In this document: positions 1 to 11,559 of the stretch, piece after piece
How positions within the stretch are numbered: position 1 is the stretch's first letter
Layout of the letters: every line of letters begins with the position of its first letter
Assembly: GCA_014281115.1 (NCBI GenBank)
Contig: JACONQ010000012.1
Location: 620,001-684,000 of the forward strand
Reading direction: 5' to 3'
DNA from: Laburnicola sp. R22_1
Lineage: Eukaryota; Ascomycota; Dothideomycetes; Pleosporales; Didymosphaeriaceae
Length of the DNA: 64,000 nucleotides
Program-made: the position numbers and the translations under genes
The notes under the pieces: generated by a model
Told to the model about the DNA's origin: nothing
Databases searched by the model: none
The model's input: only the letters and a program-made list of their open reading frames with translations

Positions 1-504
1 ATATATGTTATTAAATTAACTATCTAGAAGTAGAATAAAAAGGCTTTTATTTTAAATAATATAAAAAGAAAGTAAAGCCCTATACTTAGTAATTAAAAAG
101 AGCGTTTAAATTATATATATAGACTACAACATAATAAAATAATAAGATATATTATTAAAGTAAGTATAAAGTATAATACTAGTAATTATTTAAAACTTAT
201 AAACTATAACAGTTTATTTATAATTAGCTTTTTTAAACTCTTTTTAATTACTAAGTAAAAGGCTTTACTTTTTTAATATATTATTTAAGATAAAAGCCTT
301 TGTTGTTTTACTTCTATATAGATAATTTAGTAATATATTATAAATATTAAGTATATTTAAAAAAGAAAATTTTCTCTTATAAAGTATTCTTTATTATTAT
401 AAAAGCTTTTTTATTAAAAAGAACTTCTTTATAGTTATTAATGTCTTTAGATATAGTAAAAAATTTAGATAAAAAGCTTTTTATAAAATTTATAATATAT
501 TAGT

Positions 505-625
505 ATATGGCTTTATTTTATCTATCTAGGGATAGGATAACAATGGCTTTTATCTTAAATAATATAATAAAAAAAGCAGAGCCCCCTGCTTAGTAATTAA
601 AAAAAGGCGTAAAAAGGTAATAATA
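505..625 (+). mobile_element. SINE-like family 2, copy with altered 5' end
   Basis: Core (aaggcttttatcttaaataa, gcagagcc, cttagtaattaaaaa) and A-rich end are clear; flanking repeat not found. Further diverged copies lie at about 1-115 (plus) and 225-335 (minus). Confidence 0.65.
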
Positions 626-708
626 AAAAAAAGTGTGTTTAAACTGCTAAGCGAGCTTAGCGATCTTAGCGCAAGACTCCTATAACTAATTTTTCTATAA
701 AGAGGCTA

Positions 709-826
709 GCTAATCTCTTTTTATTAACACTACCTTAAAACGCTTTTCTGTGTTAATAATAGCAGGAGGGATAACTGCTATTATTGTAATATTTTTATTA
801 GAAACCCCTTAGTCGCAAAAAAAAAA
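709..826 (+). mobile_element. SINE-like family 1, copy 1
   Basis: Flanked by an identical 13-bp direct repeat tataaagaggcta (696-708 and 827-839). It ends in a run of about 11 A after ttagtcgc. It contains a perfect 8-bp hairpin aatagcag/ctgctatt (758-765 and 775-782). Confidence 0.88.
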
Positions 827-945
827 TATAAAGAGGCTACTTAGAACTTTAGAGGAGATATAACTTTAGTGTGACCACGCTATAAGCTATTTCTCTTTTA
901 CTATTCTAAGTTATAAACCGCTATTCTAATTATTATAAATAATAT

Positions 946-1071
946 GTGGCGTTAAATTAACTATCTAGGAGTAGTACGATAAAGGCTTTTATCTTAAATA
1001 ACATAATAGAAAAAGCAGAGCCTTCTACTTAGTAATTAAAAAAAGCGTAAAAAGATAGTTATAAAAATGCG
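946..1071 (+). mobile_element. SINE-like family 2, copy
   Basis: Direct repeats tataaataatat (934-945) and tataaatagtat (1072-1083), one G-to-A apart. Begins gtggcgtta and ends in an A-rich tail. Confidence 0.82.
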
Positions 1072-1084
1072 TATAAATAGTATA

Positions 1085-1690
1085 AGTTAATATGTTAATA
1101 GGTATATATTATTTTTTATAAGTAGACTAAGAGTAATATATACTAGATATACTATTACTCTATTACTATATTAAGATTGTTTTTAATAAATCTCCTATTA
1201 TTACTATAGCTTTCTACTCTACTATTTATCTAGGTATTAATAGCGGTCTTACTAATACTAAGGTACTCGCTAATACTAAAAAGTATACACTAGAGTTCTA
1301 TATAACTATTACTTAGATAATAACTACACTAGAGTTCTATTCTATCTATAAGATACTTGTCTAGCGCGAGAAGGGATAGATATACTTAACTATTTATAAG
1401 GCTATTCTTATCTACTAGTTAGGTTAGCAGCTAGTCTAGTTTACTAAGAATAGAATAATTATATTCCTACACTAGTAGACGTAATTACTCTTTATTAGTA
1501 ATAGAATTATTTAGTAGGAGATATAAAAGAAAAATAATAAGGTGTTTATTAATAAGCTATAAAGTAGTAAGAGTGTTATATAGATCTACAAAATTCTTCT
1601 AGCTATTATTATTACTATTAAGTTAGCTTATCTAAGTAAGTAGACTATGTAAGTAGTGTGCGAGTGTAGATAACTAATAATAGTAGTAGT
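1085..1690 (+). repeat. Repeat family D, copy 1
   Basis: Shares blocks with 56600-57000 (ctatctataagat, ctagttaggttagca, tttattaataagct) and, in reverse, with 14780-15130. Translation suggests an old coding region but no family could be named. Confidence 0.5.
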
Positions 1691-1696
1691 AATAAG

Positions 1697-1915
1697 TATT
1701 AGGGATTGCTGCCCATCGGCCCATCGGACCTCTAGTTGGCCCGACGTTAATCCGACCTAGTCGGCCCAACGTTAATCCGGCCCCGCGCGCTAGTCCTAAT
1801 TAGGTAGTACTAGCGCGCTCTTAGGACCGCTGCTATATACGTAGTATGCGGTACCTAGTATTCTTATTATAGCAATTTAACCTATTTAATAATTAAGCCT
1901 AATTACTTTCTTATA
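1697..1915 (+). repeat. 5' LTR of the gypsy family 1 fragment
   Basis: Same 219-bp length and ends as the two LTRs of the full copy, with transition differences. Confidence 0.92.
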
Positions 1916-3749
1916 TTATACTAGATTAATAAAAGTATACTTATAATAGAGTGTATGCCATAATAGGCTTTTAATTAACTTATAACTTATAATAACATAT
2001 ATCGCGCTCTTATAGTAAGAGGAACTACACCTATAATAGTGTATAGCTAGGCTTAATAACTTTAAACTATTAGTTAAATCTTATAATACTATTAGTACTA
2101 CTAATAAGATAGCGAACTATAGAAATATCTCTGGCAGGTGGCGCATAAGCAGGCCTACCATCCCAACTAATAAGAGCGCGACCTAATAGTTCGGAACTGC
2201 CCCGCAGACTTCTGCGCCTTGTATTATAGAAGATCTAGATAAGGAGAACTTAAATATGCTTAGTGTAGGTAGCGTAAGCGACGCTAGTAAGCATATTACC
2301 TTAGATAGCCAGTGTATAGAAATTTCTATTAGTAGCATAGTAAAGTACCCTAAACTAATAATAGATAGACTGTTGCGTAAATAGCGTCGCGGTTCTAGTA
2401 GAAAATCTATTTTTAATATTGTAGAGCAGCCTACTAGAAATACGCAGCTGCAACTTTAATATAATAAGAATACTAACACACTACTACTCTATTTTAAAGT
2501 CTTTTACTTACTTACTAAAGGCACTAAGCTAAAATAAAAGATAGTAGTAGATATTTATAACAGCGAGTTGTTATAAGAAGCCACATCTATCTGCGAATGA
2601 CTAAAGTCGCTTTTTGGCCATTTTGTGGGGCACGCTAATAGTGCCGCTAAGTTAGAAAATAAGGTTTACTAAGAATATTAGTAGAAGGATAAGTTAGAAG
2701 ATTGCTATAACTATACTATAGAATTAGTAGAATACGCATAACTTTTTCTATTAGAAGTGGAGCGCAACCTATAGATTAAGTGTTATTGTTTAGCCTAGCG
2801 TAAAATCTAGAGAACAGAGGCGCTTACTTGTATTAACTAATTAAAGGAGCTTAAAGAACTATATTATAACCGCGCGAAGGAATAAGAGCGAAAAGTCGCG
2901 AATTTAAAAGATTAGCTAAAGGCGGCGATGTTTGCTCCACCCAACGTACTACTATTATATATAATAAGATCTAAACGATAAAGATCTTAAGATTATCTAA
3001 TAGCGCCACGCTTAGATATATACTATATTATAAGTAGGCACTCTATAACTTATAATACCCGCTATAAACACTAGCTATGCCGCTTATACTAACACGCCTA
3101 GTGGCTAGTTAATATCTGTGTTAATAGGTATTAGTTAGGCTTCTGGCCATTATCTTTATAAGCCTAACAAGTTTAAAGGCTTAGATAACCGCAAGAATTA
3201 TAAACTATAAAAGAGTTCTATACGCTTATACCTAAGCGCGTATAACTATATCTTTATAACTAAATACGCTAAGATAGAGTTTATTTTTAATTACACTCTT
3301 AATATAGCGTATTAACGCTTAGAGTATTATATAGACTTTAATAAGCCTAGTGCCTTTTAGTTTACTAAAGACATTTTCGATATGTTAGACTGCAGCTATA
3401 TAGTGGCGGATCCTATAGGTGAGGCGTACGCAGCTATGCAGGGCGACTAGTTAAAGATTAGAGACCGCGAAAGCTTTAAAGGATGGCTGTCCCAATTTAA
3501 GATTGCGACTGTACCTGTTAATATTTCTAATTAGTAGAAAATTATTACTACTATCTAACTCTTAAAACTATTATAGTTAGAGGCTAATAAGCAATGGTTA
3601 AACTTAGACTTATAGTTATTATTTATTAAAAAGATACGTTATTAGGCCATGATCTTAAAGCTATAGGGCCCTGCGCAGTAGCGGGGCAATAATAATAATT
3701 AAGGCGGTTGCAGTAAGAAAGGTAGTTACGGTAGAAGTAATAATACTAG
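1697..3749 (+). mobile_element. Gypsy family 1, 5' fragment (LTR plus gag)
   Basis: A 219-bp LTR (1697-1915; TATTAG start is TGTTAG with G-to-A) followed by gag-side sequence colinear with the minus strand of the full element. It stops at 3750 where a solo LTR of family A begins; the sequence after that LTR (4681 on) does not continue the element, so the 3' part has been lost or rearranged. Confidence 0.9.
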
Positions 3750-4680
3750 TGTGAAAAGTGGATAAATAGATAAGAAGGTAATCGAGTTGGTATTATTAAA
3801 CTGGTTGATTAATTTTAATAAACTGGCTACCTAGCAATCTATATACAAAATAATTTAGACTAACGAACACTTAGTTTTGTATAGTTTAATTATGCCTTTA
3901 ACTTTTATGCGTGCTAGTGTTTTAAACTAATGTTTAAACTAGTGTTTTATATGCAATAGTGTTTTATATACGAGCTATTATTTTATATACAGACTAGTAT
4001 TTTATATATAAGCTATTATATACAAACTAGTGTTTTATATGCAAACTAGTGTTTTATATACAAACTAGTATTTTATATACAAACTAGTATTTTATATGCA
4101 AGCTATTATAAACTTTGTTTTACTATTACTTAGTTGTAACGTTAATAATACACGTCTTATTTTAGTATAATTTATTACTCCTTAGTTTATTATACGCTAA
4201 TGTATTTTATATTATAAAACAAGTCTTTTATATGTTATATTTTTTTAGTAATAAGTAATTTAATACATATAATATTGCCTTGTTTAGTATATTCTTTTAG
4301 CAATTACTCAAAATTATTAAAGCGCATAATTGCGACAAGTTTGTCAAAAGTTATTAATTTAGAAAAATTAATTACGAGCTTATTTATATTACGATAGCGT
4401 ATTTTATAATATTTATTAGGTTAGTTTTATATTATATTTTAGTTTTAGTTTTAAGTAATTTAATACATATAATATTGGATTTCTTACAATTATCTTTTAG
4501 TAAACTTTTTGTGCGTTACTTAAAGTTGACTTTGGCTTTAATTGCAACTTATTGTCGAAACGACTATTTTAGTTTATTTTTAGATAGCTTATAGTTATTT
4601 ATCTATTTATTTTTATTATAATAGCGAAATTCTAACATGTTATTTTATTATTTATTTTGCTTACTAATATAGTTTTAACA
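3750..4680 (+). mobile_element. LTR-A copy (solo)
   Basis: 931 bp from TGTGAAAAG to TTTTAACA. It contains the tandem array near 3930-4110. Flanks actag and gttag are not identical but could both derive from gctag by one transition each; that reading is speculative. Confidence 0.85.
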
Positions 4681-5358
4681 GTTAGGTCCTTCTCTCTACT
4701 ATTGCGTCTACTTATTATTAGTCCATAATTATATTAGATACTTAATAATAGGTAGGTTAAAAAAACTTCTCTCTTTATATTAGTAATCTAAATATTTATC
4801 TTATTCTCTTTAAATAAGTAGTTTATAGTCTGCGTATTAGTATGTAAGGTATTATTAATATAAAGTGCTTATAGCGTAGTTATATTAGCTATATTTATAT
4901 TTTATTATAAAGTAACTAAAGCTATTTAACTTATAAGTTATTATAACGTCGCCCTATAATAAACCTGCATTTAGTCTATTATATTCGCCTTAGTCTTAGA
5001 TATCTTTATATTTTTGTTTTATCTCTATAAGACTATTATCTAGAAATTAAGCCTAGCCTATTTACGCTACTTCCTAGCTTTTCGCTTATTCTTTAGTGTA
5101 GAGTCTAGAAGTTTACAGACTATTTTAAAGTGTTTATTAGTTTATAGTTTTACTATTATATTATTACGCGTAGTCTTATATACTTCTATCTATAATATTA
5201 AGTTAAATAATAGTAGGTAACTATTAATTTTGTTAGTTATATATTTTACTACATTATATTATACTTCTATCTTCTATCTAATAAGCTAAAAACCTTTTAT
5301 AATTATATTCTCCAGCGTCTATTATAAGTACTTTACCGCAGTCTTCTTACACTATTTT
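4681..5358. other. AT-rich stretch, nothing recognised
   Basis: No coding motif, RNA gene or listed repeat family was recognised between the solo LTR-A and the SINE-like copy. Confidence 0.5.
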
Positions 5359-5369
5359 ATATCTAGCTA

Positions 5370-5511
5370 TAGTTCGAACGCGCTTTTTTTATTATTACCT
5401 TTTTACGCCTTTTTTAATTACTAAGCAGGAGACTCTGCTTTTTCTGTCATATTATTTAAGATGAAAGCCTTTGTCGTCCTACTCCTAGGTAGATAAAATA
5501 ACGCCACACAC
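5370..5511 (-). mobile_element. SINE-like family 2, copy
   Basis: Identical 11-bp direct repeats atatctagcta (5359-5369 and 5512-5522). The 142-bp element ends gtgtgtggcgtta in its own orientation. Confidence 0.87.
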
Positions 5512-5529
5512 ATATCTAGCTAATTTTTA

Positions 5530-5720
5530 GCCGCCCCTATTATAGTTATTGAATATCTTTATTGTGTGGAGATTCTAACCAAGGTCGAGTCCGCACTATA
5601 CACAGAGAGGAGTAAAATAGAAGGCACTAAAACCTAGTATCTAGCACATAGTGGTAGTAATAAAATATACACAAAATAACAATAATTTCGTTGTTAACTT
5701 TCTTTATAGTAGCATTGTTG
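5530..5720 (+). repeat. Repeat family C, copy 1
   Basis: Matches 57365-57560 directly and 43545-43740 in reverse, around the block agagaggagtaaaatagaagg. Differences are chiefly transitions. Class unknown, possibly an LTR. Confidence 0.72.
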
Positions 5721-6350
5721 ACGGTAGTTAATAGACAGTCTGCTATCTTCTATTATAGTTATATTTATATGTGTAGTATAGATATAGGTAAGATTATATA
5801 CGTATAATTATATAGCTTAGAGGGATTAATTCTAGGTTACTATTATTAGTAGCTATTAGTAGTTACTTAACTCTACTAGTGCCTTAGCTGCATAACTTAT
5901 CTAAGACTAGCGCAACTAGACTAGTATAGTTAACTATCTACCTTTACTATAGGTTACTCTATTCTGTAGCTATCGTATATTACTATAATAAATTACTATA
6001 ACATGCCTTTCTCTTAGCTTTCTTTATAATTACCTTAGATTACTAATCTATATTATACTTTAGATGCCCTACTCTTAGACAGCATAATAAATTACTATAA
6101 CCTATCCTTTTCTTAATTAATTTTGCAGCTACCTTAGACTATAAATCTAGGTTATGTTTTAGGTGCCCTACTTTTAAATAGTATAATAAATTACTATAAC
6201 CTGCCCTATCCTTAATTTGGTTTACAGCTATATTATACTATTAAACTATATTACGCTTAGAGAATCTAATACTTTTATAGTATAATAAATTACTATAACC
6301 TATAGTAACTAAATTTAATTTTATAATTGTCTTTCCACTACTAGACTATA
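5720..6350. other. AT-rich stretch with a short internal repeat
   Basis: A unit around ataataaattactataacct recurs about every 100 bp (near 5984, 6085, 6178, 6280, and again at 6494 and 6586 in altered form), a degenerate tandem repeat of unknown origin. Confidence 0.55.
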
Positions 6351-6360
6351 TTATACCTAT

Positions 6361-6462
6361 GGTTTTTTTTGCGACTAAGGGGTTTCTAATAAAAATATTA
6401 CAATAATAGCAGATATTCCTCCTACTGTTAGATATACAGAAAAGCGTTTTAAGATGTATATT
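6361..6462 (-). mobile_element. SINE-like family 1, copy 2
   Basis: Direct repeats ttatacctat (6351-6360) and ttatgcctat (6463-6472), one transition apart. The T run at the left is the A tail in reverse. Confidence 0.82.
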
Positions 6463-6683
6463 TTATGCCTATAAGGTTCTATTATTAAATAGTATAGTTA
6501 GTTACTATAACCTAATAAATAACTAGTGTATACCTATACTATAAGGCTATACTAGTTATATATAAAAGTCTAGTTATAAATAATATAATAAGTTACTATA
6601 ACTTCTATTATTTCTCTTTAGCGTATAGTATTTAGATATTAGATATATTTATAAACACAATTCTAACTAATTTATTATAGACT

Positions 6684-6794
6684 TTTTCACGCTCTTTTTA
6701 ATTACTAAGTAGAGGCTCTGCTTTGTTTATTATATTATTTAAGATAAAAGCTTTTGTCGTGCTACCCCTACGTAGTTAATTTAACGCCATACAT
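6684..6794 (-). mobile_element. SINE-like family 2, copy
   Basis: Identical 10-bp direct repeats attatagact (6674-6683 and 6795-6804). Confidence 0.85.
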
Positions 6795-6899
6795 ATTATA
6801 GACTCTTAACTATTAGTAAGTACTAGATAAGTAGTATTAATATGTTTACGCTATATAGATATATATAGATTTCTAATTTATACTATAATTCTTAGTAAC

Positions 6900-7221
6900 T
6901 TCTCTCCTAAGGTTAATTTGTGATATTACGTAATTCTAGGTTGGCTGTTTAGCCAGCCACTATGTTACGTAATTAATAATTTCTTTAATAATATTTTTAC
7001 TATAATAACAACAATAATAATTATAATAGTAACTAACCTAGCTATTTTATTACTCTTTTATACTAGATTTTTCTTGTAACTAGTAAGCTATATACTACTC
7101 TCTAAAACCTTACTACTACCTATCTCCTTTATACTCCTCCTACTACTACTTACTCTTACCCTTATTATACTACTACCCTTATTTTTATTATCCTTATACG
7201 CCTATAAAATCTTAACTACTA
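6900..7221 (+). repeat. Repeat family B (LTR-like), copy 1, truncated by the Tc1 element
   Basis: Shares with 42590-42890 a stretch around attacgtaat, gttacgtaattaataa and the C/T-rich block up to the Tc1 insertion at 7222. The sequence right of the Tc1 element does not continue it. Confidence 0.7.
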
Positions 7222-9331
7222 CAGTAGGGTGACACAAAAAAACGCCTAGTAAAAAGATATCTTTTTAAAAGTTATATAACTAAGTGAGTTTTAATACTGT
7301 GTAAATATAATGTATACGGTTTTAAAGAGGAAATATAGGGAATTAAGGTTAGGTAATAGTTACGTGCTTACTAAGCAGGGTCCTTAAGGTATCTATCTCT
7401 AAACTTAGTGTTTTTAAAAAGTCAATTTTTAAGGCGTTATGACATTTTTATTTAGTATGCTACTAGGCTAATGCTTTTACTAGCTATTCTAGGCCTAGTT
7501 TAGATTACGTAAGCAAAATATCGGAGTACTTATATAACTTATTTAAGAAATTATTTAAGGTTAAAAAATTACGTGATTTTAAAAGTTAATTAAATCACGT
7601 GATTTATTACTATGATTATAGTATAATATAATATCTTTTGTCTAGTAAATTTTCTCTTTTGTATTTCCTCGAATGGAGCCAAAATTGTCAAAACTCGAAA
7701 GTCAAGTTTCTTTACTTAAAAAAGCAAATACTTCTAATTCTACTATTACTACTACCCTTAATAAGCCTCTACAATCTATTAAGACTGCTATTAGACGTAT
7801 TAATAAGAAAAATAAGGGAGATAACTTATTAAAAGGGGTAAAACAAGAGAGAGTAACTAAGGTTACTTCTAGCGAGAAAAGAGTTATTAATAGGGATTTA
7901 ACTAAAAGCCCTAAGAAGACAAATAAGAGGCTATTACAAGAGAATAGTTTTGGCTTTACTAAGAGGACGTTACAGAGAGTTTTAAAAGGAGAAGACTATT
8001 CTTTTAACGTCTCTAAGAAAAAGGCCTATTTAACTAAAGAAAGAGCTAAAAGAAGAGAATTCTGGGCTAAAGAGATAGTTAAGGAGCTAGAAAATATTAA
8101 CTTTGCTAAAGTTATATTTTCTGACGAGTCTACTATCCAAAGGGAGCATGGTAATAGGCAAGAATATATAAGAAAAAGGGAAAATCGAAAATTGGGCCTG
8201 AATAGCGCAAAAACCGAACAACTAGTAAGTTATTAATTTCTTTTAAATTCTAGAATTATAGAGCCCTTTTTCTCTATAATTGGGCTATTTTACTTTTTTT
8301 ATATCTTTTTTTTTGAGCTAGTACTAATTCACTAAAAGCGCGAGATATTTCTATCTCAGTCTGGGGCTGTATTTGGATAGGAGGACGTTCTAAACTAGTG
8401 TTTTTAAGGGACCCTATTAAAACTAGGACCGTTAATAACACTAGATATATACAGGAGTGTTTAAATCCTGTCTTAAAACCTCTTTTAAAAAGAGGTAAGT
8501 AAAGTACTCCTTCTTCTTCTTTTTTTTCTTTTAATATATATAATATATATATATATTATATTTTTATAATCTTATTCTTTATACTAATTATAACTAGGCT
8601 GGAAATTTCAACAAGATAATTCGAAGATTCACGGAACTCCACAGGTGAAAAGGTGGTTTTCTAGGAGTAAAGTCTTTGTTTTTGGGCATCCACCCTATTC
8701 ACCAGACTTAAATCCTATAGAAAACGTTTGGAGTCTATTAAAAGATAGGCTAGGAAAAAGAAATAGGGCTTCTTTAGGCTTTGGCACTAGTAAATCTAGT
8801 GTAGAAGCCTTTAAAAGAGCTATACAAGAGGAGTGGAATTTAATTCCACAGGAAGCTATAGATCATTGTATACTATCTTTGCCTAAGCGTTATAATGACG
8901 TTATAGAGGCTAAAGGATGGTATATTAAGTACTAGTTATATATTATTTACTAGTTCTATCTAATTGTTTAATTTTAATTAATTTTTATCTTTTTCCTTAT
9001 AATTATTGTTTCTATGAATGAACCTATAATGATAATTAAGTTATAAAGTCCTTATAAACTAAACCATAATATATATAAGTTATAGAATTATATCTACGTA
9101 GAAGAAAAAGTTATATAGGATCAAAGTTTTAAGAAAAATTCCCTTAACTTTACTAAGATACCTCTAGTTAGCGCTGATTACTAAGCTCTTACTAACTTTT
9201 TATACTAAATCCGCTAAACCTTCTCCTTAAAACGGTATACTTTTTATTTATATAGTATTAAAACTCACCTAGTTATATAACTTTTAAAAAGGTATCTTTT
9301 TACTAGGCGCTTTTTTTGTGTCACCCTACTG
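7222..9331 (+). mobile_element. Tc1/mariner element with long terminal inverted repeats
   Basis: The 2110-bp element has inverted ends that start cagtagggtgacac and match for roughly 105-110 bp (7222-7333 and 9225-9331) apart from a few transitions and one short indel. A TA lies on both sides (7220-7221, 9332-9333), the expected target duplication. A DD34E transposase lies inside on the plus strand. Confidence 0.94.
7673..8935 (+). pseudogene. Tc1-type DD34E transposase, probably spliced, integrity unresolved
   Basis: ATG 7673 opens the first exon, which reads into VIFSDEST with the first catalytic Asp and reaches a GTAAGT donor at 8225. A middle exon (open frame from about 8317 to 8494) shows ISISVWGCIWIGGRSKLVFL. 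An intron at 8495-8597 (GTAAGT to CTAG) joins in frame to the last exon 8598-8935 with WKFQQDNSKIH (second Asp) and PPYSPDLNPIENVWSLLKD (Glu). Exactly 34 residues separate the second Asp and the Glu, the Tc1 spacing. I could not find an acceptor that joins exon 1 to the middle exon in frame without meeting TGA 8314, so there may be a small indel or an unusual intron. Few RIP-type stops occur in the exons, so this is a fairly young copy. It would catalyse cut-and-paste transposition into TA. Confidence 0.78.
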
Positions 9332-10530
9332 TAACATATTATAATAGGTAGTATTTTAAGAATATTTATATATTAGCATATCCTATTATTAGGTTTTGTA
9401 TAGCCTTACTAACGTTGCCTATATATATATTAGTTCTAAATTTGCTAGGACTAGTAGCTAAGACTAATATTACTATTCTTATTAAATGCCTTACCTCTAG
9501 TGTAGCGTAGTAAATAGGGCCAAGTAACCTGTACAAACCCTATAATTTCCCTAAGAGTTTTAATCCAAGGCTGTAATATAGAGTCTAGGAGACGTTTATC
9601 CTTAGAGATAATCTAGCCTTCTAGAGTCCTCTCTGCCATACGGAAGATAGAAATATTATCTAGTTTTTAATTAAGACGCAATAGAAGCTTATTGCGCTCT
9701 AGCGAGATAAAGAGCCTACTTAGCTCTTCTAGACCTATTAGATTATACGCAGCAAACGCCCTATTATAAAAGAGTATCCTAAGTAGGAATATATAGGGGC
9801 TAAAGGTAAGAGTCTTATTATAGATAACTTTAGAGATAGGGAAAGTGTTTCTAACTAGATTATTAGCATCTTTATAAGACAAAGAGATCTTAGAAAAAAA
9901 AACTTATATATCTTTAATTCTAAGGAACTCCTTTATAAATTTAAAGGTTAGCTTAAGTAATACCTAATAAGGCCCACCCTCTAGATTCTAGAGTAGCGTA
10001 ACCTAGACATACTAATAGCAGAGGCTAAGAAGAGCTTTTAGCTAATTTGCTGTAAAACTACTAAGTTATAGATATACTTAGGTTTATATCTAATAGTGTC
10101 TATAGAAATATCGCTTTTTAGTTATTTTAAAATTTGTCTCTAGAACTTAAGTGAGGTCCTTTATATATATATAGACCTTGTCTTAGCCTATCTTTTTTAA
10201 GTTATACTTTTTAGCTAGCTTTTGTAATACCTATAATATAGGTTAGACGTACTATAGAGTAAAGAGGTATATAATAAAAGGTAGGATAGACCTTATATAT
10301 ACTCTAGTTTATCTTCCTATTTAGCTTAAGACTTATTACTCTCTTATATATAAGGCGGTACACCTTCTAGTATGTTCTAAGGGAGCTGGCGAACTTAATA
10401 CCCTAGCGTTTCTAACCTTTCTTTCCTTAACGCTAATTAAGTAGCTAGTTAAAGAAAGTATATAGGGTGCGGATAGACACAGTTGTATAGGAGTAGAGGT
10501 CTATTCTTCCTAGATAGGTCTAGTATCTAT
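9332..10530. other. AT-rich stretch, unclassified transposon debris
   Basis: The only longer open frame (9882-9667, minus) shows no recognisable domain. Confidence 0.45.
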
Positions 10531-10546
10531 CTTATATTACTATTGC

Positions 10547-10628
10547 TTCTGTGTATACAATAGTAGGAGGAATATCTGCTATTATTATAATATTTTTATT
10601 AGAAACCCCTTAGTCGCAAAAAAAAATC
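10547..10628 (+). mobile_element. SINE-like family 1, copy 3, 5'-truncated
   Basis: Identical 13-bp direct repeats atattactattgc (10534-10546 and 10629-10641). It lacks the first 35-40 bp of the family and has an intact 3' half with A tail. Confidence 0.87.
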
Positions 10629-10641
10629 ATATTACTATTGC

Positions 10642-11559
10642 ATTTCTTAGTCTAAAGAGTTAGAGCATATAACTTACTACTTCTATTAGTCTTTAATACA
10701 ATCTAGTAGATAAGTACTACTCTTCTTATAGTTCTTCTTACTATACTCTCTTTTATTAAATGTTTCTAGTATGCTAGTGTAGTGCTAAGGCGGATAATTC
10801 TTATTAGCAAAAAGCTATACTTAGTTCTCTACCTCTTCGCCTTATTTACTATTCTTATTACTGTATATTTTATTGTCTATAAGGTCTATATTTAATATAA
10901 CACTACTATTAGTATTAGACTTAGTATATTTGCTTTTATTAGAGAAATTGTTAATAGGTAGATAGCGTTATAGATTATATTAGTGTAGGGGGTATAGGAA
11001 GTGTATAGGTATATTAAATAATAGGTAGGGCGGTTAGTTAAGTATATAAGCGAGAGAAGTGGTGGTCTTTACTAGTAGTTTTATAAAGGGCGAGAAAACT
11101 ACTTTAAGTACGCCGCTAATAGGGCGGCCTTAGCTTAGATTAGTATACTACTAGTAGTAAGAATAATAAGTAGTGTTAAGAGCTATGCTCTACTCTTGCA
11201 TTCCTAGTAGTAGGGGTGCTGCAACTCGCCGCTTAGGCAAGAGCCTAGATAAGAGTGCTATAGCAATAGCGATAAGGTATCTATGCAAGGGAAAGGAGAG
11301 CGCGTAGTATTTTAAAATATAAGATATAATATAATCTAGGCGCTGTTAGATTATAAAAGCGTACTTAGAGCTCTACTACTAAGCTTCCTTAAAGTTAGGG
11401 TAGTAGCGTAACTACGCTAGCTAAAGTAGGTAATCTAAAGAGTACGTGTGCCTAAGCTGTCCAGCGCATAAGTAGGGAGGTTTAGTGGCAAGTTAGCGTT
11501 AGAAAACGGCAGTACTAGCACCCTAAATTGGCAGCCAAAATGCTGTTAGATTGTTTAAA
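10642..11559. other. AT-rich stretch, nothing recognised
   Basis: Slightly GC-richer around 11080-11560 but no family motif was seen in any frame. Confidence 0.45.

Noticed and set aside
709..826. Family 1 as a MITE
   Set aside because: The ends are not inverted repeats. The repeated agagg strings at some copies are the target duplication itself, as copies at other sites show different flanking repeats.
5380..5400. tRNA B-box in gttcgaac near the end of a family 2 copy
   Set aside because: Present only in this copy at the 3' edge and not in other family 2 members, so it is not a family promoter.
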